From contig JBBRRB010000020.1 of assembly GCA_038225555.1 (NCBI GenBank), positions 1 to 64,000 on the forward strand: a DNA stretch of 64,000 nt, in the 5' to 3' direction. The notes under the pieces are model-generated. The model ran no database searches and was not told the origin of the DNA. It saw only the letters and a list, made by a program, of their open reading frames with translations. Within the stretch, counting starts at the first letter, position 1; each line of letters begins with the position of its first letter. The DNA comes from JANXQZ01 sp038225555 (lineage in GTDB: Bacteria; Acidobacteriota; Terriglobia; Bryobacterales; Bryobacteraceae). The translations under genes were made by a program, and so were the position numbers. Of this stretch, positions 53,635-62,112 are shown in pieces.

Positions 53635-55644
53635 ATGCGCCCGATGCGTCTAGTTTGGATTTTTCTTCTGCTTGGCCAACTCTTAACGGCCCAGCCCGCA
53701 TTGCGGTTGAAGCCTCACCTATCTACGAGTCGCGCGCAGTCCAGCCATCAGCTTTCAAATCGGCGGCGCGGCATGACTCGCCACTTGCTTGTACGGTTTG
53801 AAAGCGGGGCCGAGCCGGCTCAACTCGCTCGATTGGCTGAACACGGCGCGCGCGTGATTCAATACGTCCCCGACCACTCGTATATCGTTACAGCGGCTGA
53901 CGATTTTACGTCCGAGGGGATCGGGCTATCTTCCATCGCTCCGATTGAGCCTGGGGAAAAGCTCAGTGCAGAATTGGCCGATGCGGGAGATTCAGCATTT
54001 GCGCTGGTTGAATTCTATCCTGACGTGGACATGGGTCAAGCGCGCGGGATCGTGCTGGATAATCTGCTCCAGATTCAGGACAATCCGGATCTCTTGGATC
54101 ACCACTTGTTAGTCTCGGGAACTCAGGATGCCATCATTGCTTTGGCCCAATGGGACGAGGTCTCTTATATTTTCCCCGCTGCTCCTGAACTCGTGCAAGG
54201 GCTCGCGCTGAATGCTTGCGCAGGCGCTTTGACCGACCAGGGCCAGATCGGCCAATCGGTCGCCAGAGTCGGTTACGGATGGGGCGGACCTGGACTGAAC
54301 GGAGCGGATCTTAACTATGCTTTTCAGTCGGTGACGGAGAAGATTGCAGCAGATGCAGCGAGGGCTGAAATCGTTCGGGCTTTCAATGAGTGGGCGAGGG
54401 TGGCCAAGCTGACGTTTACGCCTTCGGCGGATCTTAAGGCGAATCGGACGTTGACTGTGCTGTTTGGAAGCGGGCCTCATGGCGATCCCTATCCTTTCGA
54501 TGGTCAAGGCGGAGTGCTGGCCCACACCTTCTATCCCTATCCCACCAACGCGGAGCCTATCGCAGGAGACCTCCATTTCGATGCCGATGAAAACTGGCAC
54601 GTAGGTTTGGACACAGATCTGTTCAGCGTGGCTTTGCATGAAACGGGACACGCTCTTGGCCTGGGCCATTCGGATAAGCCCGGGGCAGTAATGTACCCCT
54701 ACTATCGCCGGACAACAGGGCTGACCCAGGAAGATATTACTGCGATTCTGACCCTTTACTTGCCGCAGGATGCCACGTCAGGAACTACGCCAATCGTCCC
54801 GGTCCCGGCACCGCTCGCCTTGACCGTTCAGGACACTCCCGCCACCACTACCCTGGTCTCTGTCGGCCTAAGCGGGAACACTTCGGGAGGTTCCGGAAGC
54901 GTGCAGGTAAGATGGGCGTTGCAGGGCGGGGTCTCGGGCAACGCGAGCGGGTCTACTGCATGGAGTGTTGCAGGGATCCCTTTAAGCCCCGGTCTGAATA
55001 CAATCCTGGTGACGGCCACCGATAGCCTGAAGGCGACGGCGAGCCGCACGCTCACGATTGTGCGCCAATTGGCGGCCCAGGCACCGCTGATGCCGCTCCT
55101 TCAAGTTACTTCGCCACTATCGAGTTCGTCGCCAACCATAACGATCTCGGGAATTGCCTCCGATGCGACGGGAATCGCTCGCGTGGCGTGGAGCTCTTCC
55201 CAAGGCCGAAGCGGACAAGCCTCGGGCACGCTCAATTGGACCATAGGGCCAATCGCTTTGAGTCCCGGACCCAACGCTCTAACCATCACTGCTTATTCAC
55301 AATCCGGAACTAGCGCCAGTATGGCGATTACAATTCAGTACGCAGCTACGGCAACTCCATCGAACGATACTACTCCGCCGTCGCTGGCCATCGTCTCGCC
55401 TTCGACGGTGACGCTCAGCACCTCATACAGTACGATCGCGTTTAGCGGGACGGCAAAGGACAACGTTGGGATTACATCAGTGACGTGGAGCACGTCAAAC
55501 GGAGACAGCGGAACCTGCGCCGGGACCGACAACTGGCGTGCAGCGGCAATTCCCCTATATGTAGGCACGAATACCGTTACGATTCGAGCTCACGATGCGG
55601 CTGGAAATACGGCATGGCGGTCGGTCGTGGTAACCCGTCACTAG
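53635..55644 (+). CDS. Secreted matrixin-type metalloprotease with Ig-like C-terminal repeats
   Basis: 669 residues. Signal peptide (LVWIFLLLGQLLTAQPA). Residues about 45-190 look like a subtilase-type prodomain (RHLLVRFESGAEPAQLARLA). The M10A-like catalytic domain is about 210-385, with zinc site H335, E336, H339 and H345 in HETGHALGLGHS and the Met-turn in AVMYPYY. Three glucodextranase-like Ig repeats follow (VQVRWALQGGVSGNASGSTA, RVAWSSSQGRSGQASGTLNW, SVTWSTSNGDSGTCAGTDNW). It probably degrades extracellular protein. The start region is divergent from the NHL gene; the 3' end overlaps the Pcs-like gene by 4 bp. Confidence 0.85.
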   Translation: MRPMRLVWIFLLLGQLLTAQPALRLKPHLSTSRAQSSHQLSNRRRGMTRHLLVRFESGAEPAQLARLAEHGARVIQYVPDHSYIVTAADDFTSEGIGLSSIAPIEPGEKLSAELADAGDSAFALVEFYPDVDMGQARGIVLDNLLQIQDNPDLLDHHLLVSGTQDAIIALAQWDEVSYIFPAAPELVQGLALNACAGALTDQGQIGQSVARVGYGWGGPGLNGADLNYAFQSVTEKIAADAARAEIVRAFNEWARVAKLTFTPSADLKANRTLTVLFGSGPHGDPYPFDGQGGVLAHTFYPYPTNAEPIAGDLHFDADENWHVGLDTDLFSVALHETGHALGLGHSDKPGAVMYPYYRRTTGLTQEDITAILTLYLPQDATSGTTPIVPVPAPLALTVQDTPATTTLVSVGLSGNTSGGSGSVQVRWALQGGVSGNASGSTAWSVAGIPLSPGLNTILVTATDSLKATASRTLTIVRQLAAQAPLMPLLQVTSPLSSSSPTITISGIASDATGIARVAWSSSQGRSGQASGTLNWTIGPIALSPGPNALTITAYSQSGTSASMAITIQYAATATPSNDTTPPSLAIVSPSTVTLSTSYSTIAFSGTAKDNVGITSVTWSTSNGDSGTCAGTDNWRAAAIPLYVGTNTVTIRAHDAAGNTAWRSVVVTRH

Positions 55645-56339
55645 CTTCGCCTCCTTGCTGTCACCCACCAGGAGGTCCCCAGGTAGTAAGCCGGGAACAC
55701 CATCGATAGATTCACCAATGGGTTCGCTTTTTCAGGTTGGACACTCAGAATCAAGACCAGCATCACAACCCAGAGCGCCGCAAGAATATTTGTCACCCGA
55801 TTGAGGCGGCCCGGCTGGGTCGAGTAGAGGTAACACCACGGGACAAAAGTCAGCACGGCCAGGAGCAGCAGAATCCCGAGATTCACCCAAGGTGGCCACT
55901 GTAGGTAGTACAGATAAAAGGCAACAATGTTCCAATACGATGGAAACCCCAGGAAATAGCCATCGCTCGTCTTGGCATCCACTTGAGAGAATCCGTACAC
56001 GCTGGCCAGCAGGGGACATAAAAGCAGAGGTTCGCAGCCCTCGGGCACAAGCCTCGACCGCCAGATCAACAGCAGCGGCAAACATGTGTAGGTCAGAAAA
56101 TCGATCAGATCGTCCAGTCGGCGGCCGTCGAATCCTGGGAGTATTTCCTTCACCCGAGCCTTCCGAGCCAACCATCCATCCACGGCATCGATCAGTGTGG
56201 CGGCGAACATGAGGGCGAAGCTCTCCCGAAATGCGTCAGCATCGCCGCGCACGATCAAGACCGCGATAAACGCTGCTGCAACCAGACCGAGAGCGGTGAA
56301 TGAGTGGACCGCCCAGGCTAGCACCTGTCCGCGTTTCAT
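55641..56339 (-). CDS. pcs: Phosphatidylcholine synthase-like CDP-alcohol phosphatidyltransferase
   Basis: 232 residues with about eight TM helices. The CDP-alcohol phosphotransferase motif has the longer spacing typical of Pcs enzymes, DGx2ARx12Gx3Dx3D (VDGWLARKARVKEILPGFDG followed by RRLDDLIDFLTY). Later segments SYWNIVAFYLYYLQWPPWVN also fit Pcs. Such enzymes condense CDP-diacylglycerol with choline to form phosphatidylcholine at the inner membrane. The start overlaps the choline-transporter-like stop as ATGA, strongly linking the two. The assignment over other CDP-alcohol transferases rests on motif spacing and context. Confidence 0.82.
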   Translation of the reverse strand: MKRGQVLAWAVHSFTALGLVAAAFIAVLIVRGDADAFRESFALMFAATLIDAVDGWLARKARVKEILPGFDGRRLDDLIDFLTYTCLPLLLIWRSRLVPEGCEPLLLCPLLASVYGFSQVDAKTSDGYFLGFPSYWNIVAFYLYYLQWPPWVNLGILLLLAVLTFVPWCYLYSTQPGRLNRVTNILAALWVVMLVLILSVQPEKANPLVNLSMVFPAYYLGTSWWVTARRRS

Positions 56340-57877
56340 TCCGGATTCACCAGCTCGCGAGGCGCTTCGAAGCGGCCCGTCAGTCTGGACACGACAGGCA
56401 GCAGAATCAATCCAGCTAACGCCGCCGTCGTTTTAAAAGGAAACAGGAGCGCCCCGCCCGGGTCATACCACTCCCCAGGCGAGCCCGGGATCACGCCCGC
56501 AAACCACGCAGGATACGCCAGCATCGGCTTCAGCCCTAATAACGGTTCGCCGCCCCCCAGTCTCAGAACCAGCGAAACCGCAAAGGCAACCATGGACCCG
56601 ATCCGGTTCGATTTCTTGTCGAATAACGCGCAGACAAGCTGGGGGAACAGCAACACGAACACTAGGTCGCTCGTGAAGAACCATAGCGCCTGGACGCTCT
56701 GGGCCTTTAGCGCCATCGCGAGCGCGCCCGCTCCCAGCAACACGATCGACACTCTGATCACTCGCTTCATGTTGCGCGTTGAGATTCCAGGCCGGATCAG
56801 CCGCTTGCAGCAGTTCCAGCTAAACATGGATGCGGCCGATAGAATTGAGGCGCTAAAGCTGGAGGTGACGGCAGCGATGATCGCGGCAAGGCCTAGCAGA
56901 GCCACCCAGCGCGGAGTGGCCTGCTTGAGGATCAGCGGCAAGGCGTCCGATGGCTCGGCCTGCAGGCGCGCCAGCAGTTCGGCAGGCCACGAATAAGAGA
57001 ATGCGGCCATCCCGATCAGCAGGGGAGGAACCATGAAAGACATCGTGAGCAGGCCGGACAGGATCGACATCCATTGCGCATGCGTAGGAGTCTTGCAGGA
57101 AAGCACGCGCTGGAAATAGCAGTTCCAAGGGATCCCTCCTAGCGCGAGCATGATGCTGACATCCCACCAGTTCACAATGGTCGGCAAAGTCCAAGGAGGC
57201 GTCGGGTTCGCCGGCGGGATCAGGGTCCCTCCCGTGGGTCGGGCTGCCACGTAATGCAGGAAACTGGCGTCCAAACCGCCGGCCGCCCTCAGGATGAACG
57301 GAAGAGCGATCGCGAGGCCGAGCGCGACCAGGCCAAGCTGAAACACGTCGGTCAATGTGACCGACCATAATCCGCCCATAGCGGTGTAAACCGTGACTAC
57401 CAATGCCGACAGTAGGATCGCCAGTGTCAGGTTCACGCCGAGCAGTACTCCAAAACTCGACCCCGCCGCCACCAAAAGCTCGGCGCTCCAAAACACCTCG
57501 GCCAGCATGGCGGGAATGAAGAGAACGGCAGCCCAATGTTTGCCGTATCTCGCTTCGAAAGGATCGATCAGGGTGGTGAATCGCAGTTGCCGCATCCGGC
57601 GGGCGAAGAAGAGACCACCTAGGATAAGGCTGATGCCAAAACAGAGTCCGCCCTGGGCACCCAAGGCGAGGTTCGACTTGAACGCGCCCTCGGCAGTCCC
57701 AAGCAGATAGCCGCCATCTACCCAGGTTGCCGTCATCGTGAGCAGAGCGATCCACAGAGGCATGGACCGTCCGGCCACGATCAAGTCCGCATCAGTGCCG
57801 CCTTTGGCCTTGCGCGCCGAGATGGCGCCGATAATCAGGAAGGCGGCAAGCAGACCGAAGACGATGGAGAGACCCAA
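56336..57877 (-). CDS. Sodium:solute symporter resembling high-affinity choline transporter CHT1
   Basis: 513 residues, about thirteen TM helices, SSS family. Many blocks parallel animal CHT1 (SLC5A7): LTMTATWVDGGYLLGTAEGA, SLILGGLFFARRMR, LIDPFEARYGKHWAAVLFIP, LALGGIPWNCYFQRVLSCKT, SSFSASILSAASMFSWN, LWFFTSDLVFVLLFPQLVCA and LRLGGGEPLLGLKPMLAYPA. Translational coupling to the Pcs-like gene supports choline as substrate. The similarity is judged from memory; an alignment would settle it. The start at 57877 lies nine bases after the small coiled-coil gene. Confidence 0.82.
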   Translation of the reverse strand: MGLSIVFGLLAAFLIIGAISARKAKGGTDADLIVAGRSMPLWIALLTMTATWVDGGYLLGTAEGAFKSNLALGAQGGLCFGISLILGGLFFARRMRQLRFTTLIDPFEARYGKHWAAVLFIPAMLAEVFWSAELLVAAGSSFGVLLGVNLTLAILLSALVVTVYTAMGGLWSVTLTDVFQLGLVALGLAIALPFILRAAGGLDASFLHYVAARPTGGTLIPPANPTPPWTLPTIVNWWDVSIMLALGGIPWNCYFQRVLSCKTPTHAQWMSILSGLLTMSFMVPPLLIGMAAFSYSWPAELLARLQAEPSDALPLILKQATPRWVALLGLAAIIAAVTSSFSASILSAASMFSWNCCKRLIRPGISTRNMKRVIRVSIVLLGAGALAMALKAQSVQALWFFTSDLVFVLLFPQLVCALFDKKSNRIGSMVAFAVSLVLRLGGGEPLLGLKPMLAYPAWFAGVIPGSPGEWYDPGGALLFPFKTTAALAGLILLPVVSRLTGRFEAPRELVNPE

Positions 57878-57886
57878 TCGTGCATT

Positions 57887-58093
57887 TTACCTGGATCCGG
57901 TTTCGCCTTTGTCCTCTAGTTCGGCTGGTTGGGGCTCCAGATTCTCAGGAAGGTGCAAATACGCGCGAATGCGATCATCGTCTCTGGCTAAGTCGTAGCC
58001 GTTCGCTTCTATATTCCAGAGATTCTCTTCAACACGTTGAGATAGCAGGTTCGTGTTTTCGGCCAGTGCATCCAGCCGTTCATCTACCGTCAT
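57887..58093 (-). CDS. Small coiled-coil protein of unknown function
   Basis: 68 residues, mostly helical and acidic (TVDERLDALAENTNLLSQRV, EENLWNIEANGYDLARDDDR), with a very strong ribosome site GGGAGGAG just before ATG 58093. No domain known. It lies between the DUF1552 gene and the choline-transporter-like gene with short gaps (18 and 9 bp), so it is part of the same transcript. Confidence 0.65.
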   Translation of the reverse strand: MTVDERLDALAENTNLLSQRVEENLWNIEANGYDLARDDDRIRAYLHLPENLEPQPAELEDKGETGSR

Positions 58094-58111
58094 ATTTCTC
58101 CTCCCGCTTCA

Positions 58112-59440
58112 TCAGGCAAAGATGTCGCGAATGGGCTCGCTGGCGCTGGGGAAGCTGGGCAGATCAACACCCAAGGCCTTTTTCGCAGCGGCCAAGTAAA
58201 GATCGGCAACCGCTCCCGTGGTACGAGTGTGGCAGCCAGTCTTAAGTCCGCCTGCATGGCCCGCTACGATGAGCGACATGCCGTTGTTCTTATGTTCGTT
58301 GGCTTCGGCGTGCTCGTGAACGTAGACGAGGCAAGTTCTATCCAACAAGTTGCCGTCCCCTTCCGGAGTCGACTTCAGTTTCGCCAGCAGATAGGCGAAT
58401 TCTTCCGCGTGCCAGCGGCAGATGTCGCGCATGATTCGTTGTCCGTTCGGTCCGTCGGCTCCGGGAGCAGCCCCGTCGCGATGCGTGTAATCGTGGTGCC
58501 GGGCGGCGGTATAGCCGAGCCAAGGAAAGCGAGTCAGTCCCTGGCACTTCGTGAGCATGTACGAAGCCACGCGAGTCTGGCCCGAAGCCAGCGCGTGTAC
58601 CAAAAGATCGCTTTGGAGCTTGGCGATGCGCGGCCAATCCTTCATATCGCCCTCGGCCTCGGGAGGATCGACGCGGTGATATTCCGGCGGAAGGCTCGCG
58701 ATCCCGCGCTCTACATCGCGAATGGAGGCGAGATGCTCGTCGACGCGGGTCTGATCTTCTTTGCCCAACGCTTGCTTCAGTGCGCCTGCGTCGGCTCCGA
58801 CCGCGTCGAGAATGCTGCGCTTACGGTTGATCCAACCCAAATCGCGGGCCCCGAATAGGCGATCAAACAGTTTGTAGGGCAGCATCTCGGGAGGCAGCGC
58901 GCGATCACGGCCGGCCCAGCTCATATTGCGCTGAACGCTCTCCCCGAACGACTCCTGCGACACGCCTATCTGCAGCGATCGGAAGCGATAATCTCCAGTC
59001 AAGCGGCTGGCGATTACCTGATCGATGGAGGCCGCCCCAGCACCTCGACCGGTGAATTGGCTCCCGCTCATTAAGGCGCTCATGGACCGATGATGATCGT
59101 TTCCGGGTCCAGGCAAACGGGCTGCAGGATTGTCGAGGCCCGTGATCACGTGCATGTCGTCCCGGAAAGGGGCCAGAGGCGAGAGGCAGGGCGTGAGCGT
59201 GTACTCCGACCCGGTCTCGACGGGTATCCAATACTTCTCCGGGATCCCGTTGCCATTGAACCAGAGGACGAATCGCGTGGGCCGTTCCGCGACTCCCGTC
59301 GCATAGGCCGAACCGATGCTGTTGAACATCGCCGCGAGCGGCGGCAAGCCGACCCATACGCGGCTTTGCGAAAGAGCCGTTAGGCCCTTCAAGAAAAGAC
59401 GCCTGGAAACAGCCCGGTTCTTAGTTACAACTGCCGCCAT
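58112..59440 (-). CDS. DUF1552 domain-containing protein, Tat-exported
   Basis: 442 residues from ATG 59440 (AAVVTKNRAVSRRLFLKGLT with a twin-arginine SRRLFLKG). DUF1552 features: RFVLWFNGNGIPEKYWIPVE, MHVITGLDNPAARLPGPGND, HHRSMSALMSGSQ, SWAGRDRALPPEMLPYKLFD and CLVYVHEHAEANEHKNNGMS. Proteins of this family are found paired with DUF1592 proteins in Planctomycetota and Acidobacteriota; the function is unknown, but an alkaline-phosphatase-like/sulfatase-like fold has been suggested. Its start overlaps the DUF1592 gene by 20 bases. Confidence 0.85.
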   Translation of the reverse strand: MAAVVTKNRAVSRRLFLKGLTALSQSRVWVGLPPLAAMFNSIGSAYATGVAERPTRFVLWFNGNGIPEKYWIPVETGSEYTLTPCLSPLAPFRDDMHVITGLDNPAARLPGPGNDHHRSMSALMSGSQFTGRGAGAASIDQVIASRLTGDYRFRSLQIGVSQESFGESVQRNMSWAGRDRALPPEMLPYKLFDRLFGARDLGWINRKRSILDAVGADAGALKQALGKEDQTRVDEHLASIRDVERGIASLPPEYHRVDPPEAEGDMKDWPRIAKLQSDLLVHALASGQTRVASYMLTKCQGLTRFPWLGYTAARHHDYTHRDGAAPGADGPNGQRIMRDICRWHAEEFAYLLAKLKSTPEGDGNLLDRTCLVYVHEHAEANEHKNNGMSLIVAGHAGGLKTGCHTRTTGAVADLYLAAAKKALGVDLPSFPSASEPIRDIFA

Positions 59441-61397
59441 TCGTTGCCGACCTCCCGGGAGGGAACACACTCCACTTTACCAAAGCGACCATCAAATCCT
59501 GAAATCGGAACCCGGAATCGCGAAAATCGGCGAAGCTGGCCTTGATCACAGCGCGGTCCGACGGAGTCTCGCGCCGGCCCGCGGCGTAGCGGAAAAGTTG
59601 CTTGACAACGCATTCCTGACATTGCGGAGTGCGCGCCAGCACTAAGCCGAGACCGCGAGGCGAATTGAATTGAGAATCGGCCACCCCTGCAATGTTTCCT
59701 TCGGCCTGGAGAGGCACTTCGAGGGTCTCGGACTTGCCCTTCTCCCCGTGGCCCGGCTCGAAATGAACTGCAAGTTTGTCGCGGCGCTGACCGATGGCGT
59801 CGAATTTTTCCAAACCGAAGCCAATCGGGTCTATGAGGTTATGACAGCCCGCGCAACTCTCGTTCGACAGGTGCAGGGCCAGGCGCTCCTGATTGGTGCG
59901 GGGCGCATTTTTGGAGTTGGCGGGAAGGTTGGTGTTCACTCCCGGCGGGGGCGGCGGAACCTCCTGGCACAGAAATTGTTCGCGAACGAACAGCCCGCGA
60001 GCTGTGGGCGAAGTCTCTTCAGGCTTGCTGGTGAGGGAGAGAAAAGTGCCCTGACCCACGATGCCCGCTCGTTCTGAGTCGGCAGGAAAAGCCACGCGAG
60101 CAAACTCGGAGGGCGGCTGAGGAAGCTTGTAGACCTTGGCCAGATCGGAGCTCAAAAAGCTGTAATCGGCGGAAAAGATCTGCATGAAATTGGTGCCGCT
60201 CCAGGCCAAGTATGCGGCCAGACGGCGGGTCTCTTCGGCCATCGCCAGAGTGAGTTCGGGAGTGTAGAGCGGAAATGCGCGCCGGTCCTTGATGGATTGG
60301 GTGAGTCTGTCAAAACGAAGCCATTCCGTGACGAACTCGTCGAAGGCGGGGTGCGCGCGCGGGTCCGCCGCCATTTGGCGCGCCGTTCTTTCCAGGCCAT
60401 CCGCCGCATTGAGACCACCTGCTTCGGCGTTGCGCATCAGTTCGGCATCCGGCATCGTGTTCCAGAGAAAATACGAAAGCCGACTGGCGGTCTCGTAAGG
60501 AGTCCACTGAGAATTCGCGCCGTTTTCGGTCCGCATTAGGAAATTGGGCGATTGAAGCATCGCTTCCAGCACGATTTGGGCGGCTGAAAGGAAGCTTTTC
60601 CGGGCGCTTGCTTCTGTAGCGAACAGGCGCGAGTAGCGCCTCAATTCGACTTCTTCAAGCGGGCGGCGAAACGCTTTCTTCCCAAATGTTCGAACGAACT
60701 GGGCACCGCAAACGGAGTCGGAAGCCGACGACGGCTTGCAAGGGATCAGTCCGCGAGTATCGCCTCCTCGGAACGCGTTTCGCGCAAGCTTCTCGGCGGC
60801 AGCGCTGTACGCCTCGGCCAAAAGGGGCGAGATGCTCTGGGATTGAAACTGATTTTTAAAACCGTTGACGAAGTCTTCCGCTGGAAATTGATCAGCCAAG
60901 CGGCTGTCATCGCCCAGGAGATCGCGCACCGTGTTGTTATATTGGGCGTGCGTAAGGCGGCGAACAACCGGGACGGGGCGAGAGCAGGCGATATCGGAAT
61001 CAGTATTGAGCGCCAGCTTGCTCGAGGTGGCGAGCGTGGCCAGATAAGATGTCCAGACCCGCAGTTCGCCTTCTTCCGCGCTGCCTGGTTTGATCCGGAT
61101 TCCACCAGCATGGGCTACCCGCCTGGTTGGCTTCGTTATGAAAAGCGACTGTTCCGGCGCATTGCGGTCGACTAAAATGGCCAACGAGGTTCCGAAGCGT
61201 TCGACGATGTCGGCGGATGCATCGGGTTCTGGGAAGTGCAATCGCGTCGCTGACGCTACTCCGTCAGGGTTATGGCAGCCGGAGCAGCCAGCTTTTTGCA
61301 GGATGGGGTATACGGAACGAGCGAAATATCCGGGGTCTGTTACCGCTGCGAACGTTTGAGCCGCACCCAGCAACACCAGAATGGCCGCAAACTTCAT
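59421..61397 (-). CDS. DUF1592-family protein with cytochrome-type CxxCH motifs
   Basis: 658 residues. Signal peptide (FAAILVLLGAAQTFAAV), an N-terminal c-type heme-like motif CSGCH near residue 39, then the DUF1587/1592/1588/1585 order: LTHAQYNNTVRDLLGDDSRL, ASRLSYFLWNTMPDAELMRN, TEWLRFDRLTQSIKDRRAFP, RAGIVGQGTFLSLTSKPEET, NESCAGCHNLIDPIGFGLEK with a second CxxCH, and a C-terminal domain. Periplasmic. It precedes and overlaps its usual partner DUF1552. Probable electron-transfer role; substrate unknown. Confidence 0.88.
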   Translation of the reverse strand: MKFAAILVLLGAAQTFAAVTDPGYFARSVYPILQKAGCSGCHNPDGVASATRLHFPEPDASADIVERFGTSLAILVDRNAPEQSLFITKPTRRVAHAGGIRIKPGSAEEGELRVWTSYLATLATSSKLALNTDSDIACSRPVPVVRRLTHAQYNNTVRDLLGDDSRLADQFPAEDFVNGFKNQFQSQSISPLLAEAYSAAAEKLARNAFRGGDTRGLIPCKPSSASDSVCGAQFVRTFGKKAFRRPLEEVELRRYSRLFATEASARKSFLSAAQIVLEAMLQSPNFLMRTENGANSQWTPYETASRLSYFLWNTMPDAELMRNAEAGGLNAADGLERTARQMAADPRAHPAFDEFVTEWLRFDRLTQSIKDRRAFPLYTPELTLAMAEETRRLAAYLAWSGTNFMQIFSADYSFLSSDLAKVYKLPQPPSEFARVAFPADSERAGIVGQGTFLSLTSKPEETSPTARGLFVREQFLCQEVPPPPPGVNTNLPANSKNAPRTNQERLALHLSNESCAGCHNLIDPIGFGLEKFDAIGQRRDKLAVHFEPGHGEKGKSETLEVPLQAEGNIAGVADSQFNSPRGLGLVLARTPQCQECVVKQLFRYAAGRRETPSDRAVIKASFADFRDSGFRFQDLMVALVKWSVFPPGRSATNGGSCN

Positions 61398-61420
61398 ACA
61401 GCCATTCTACAAGCCGAGAT

Positions 61421-61756
61421 TCAAGAAGGAGGCGAGGGAAAGCCGGACCCGCGCAGCGATAGGTGCCCCATGCTCCTTTCGTTGAACTTACGCCCGCGCT
61501 GAACGTTTCCCGTCAGAATCATTCTTAACTGCGTGTCAGGGTTGTCCAGCTCATAGACCCTCAGCGCGACGGCTAGGATGCTTGCGGGAATACCCGTTTC
61601 AGTCCAGATGACGACAGAGCGGTCAACAGGGAGAGAGTAAGGTGTGCCTATCTCGACCCACTGCCTTCCAATGAATCGGATCACCCGACAAGACTTTCCA
61701 GTGTGAACTCGGATACCTAAACCATTCTTAATTGTGTAGTCTCGAACTGGATCCAT
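61421..61756 (-). CDS. Hypothetical protein, possibly PilZ-like
   Basis: 111 residues, rich in beta-strand pattern (GKSCRVIRFIGRQWVEIGTP, RSVVIWTETGIPASILAVAL). The alternation loosely recalls PilZ domains, but the RxxxR and DxSxxG motifs are not clear. No ribosome site stands out before ATG 61756. It is read in the same direction as its neighbours. Confidence 0.4.
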   Translation of the reverse strand: MDPVRDYTIKNGLGIRVHTGKSCRVIRFIGRQWVEIGTPYSLPVDRSVVIWTETGIPASILAVALRVYELDNPDTQLRMILTGNVQRGRKFNERSMGHLSLRGSGFPSPPS

Positions 61757-61816
61757 GCCAATTTAGACGTAGGTCGCCTTCGATTCGACGGTGAAAATCC
61801 AATGAAAAGAGAAAAC

Positions 61817-62068
61817 TTACTTGCGAGCTGCTTCGCTAAGCCGGTAAACGGTGCCGTTCGATGAATCCTGATGAGGTTCGAGCAGGGAGCGCTTTTGCAA
61901 TTCTTTGATGGTCGTGGCGGCAACGGTCTCGCCCGGACGAGCGGACCAATACAGCCAGAGCACCTTGTCTTTTGCGAGGTCGCCTCGAATGCTGCCGCCC
62001 CTGGATCTCAGAGTGGTAAGCAAGGATCTAGCCTCGGGACTTAGTTCTTCGTCTTCAAAATTTGGCAT
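61817..62068 (-). CDS. Small hypothetical protein, winged-helix-like
   Basis: 83 residues: LSPEARSLLTTLRSRGGSIR, TTIKELQKRSLLEPHQDSSN and a final GTVYRLSEAARK, consistent with a small winged-helix fold of the PadR/MarR style, though without certain family membership. AGAGG lies just ahead of ATG 62068. It lies 44 bp after the AAA+ ATPase gene in the same direction. Confidence 0.5.
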   Translation of the reverse strand: MPNFEDEELSPEARSLLTTLRSRGGSIRGDLAKDKVLWLYWSARPGETVAATTIKELQKRSLLEPHQDSSNGTVYRLSEAARK

Positions 62069-62112
62069 CGCGCCTCTTGAAGTTCGATTTTAGCATGAAG
62101 CGAACTTTCTAT

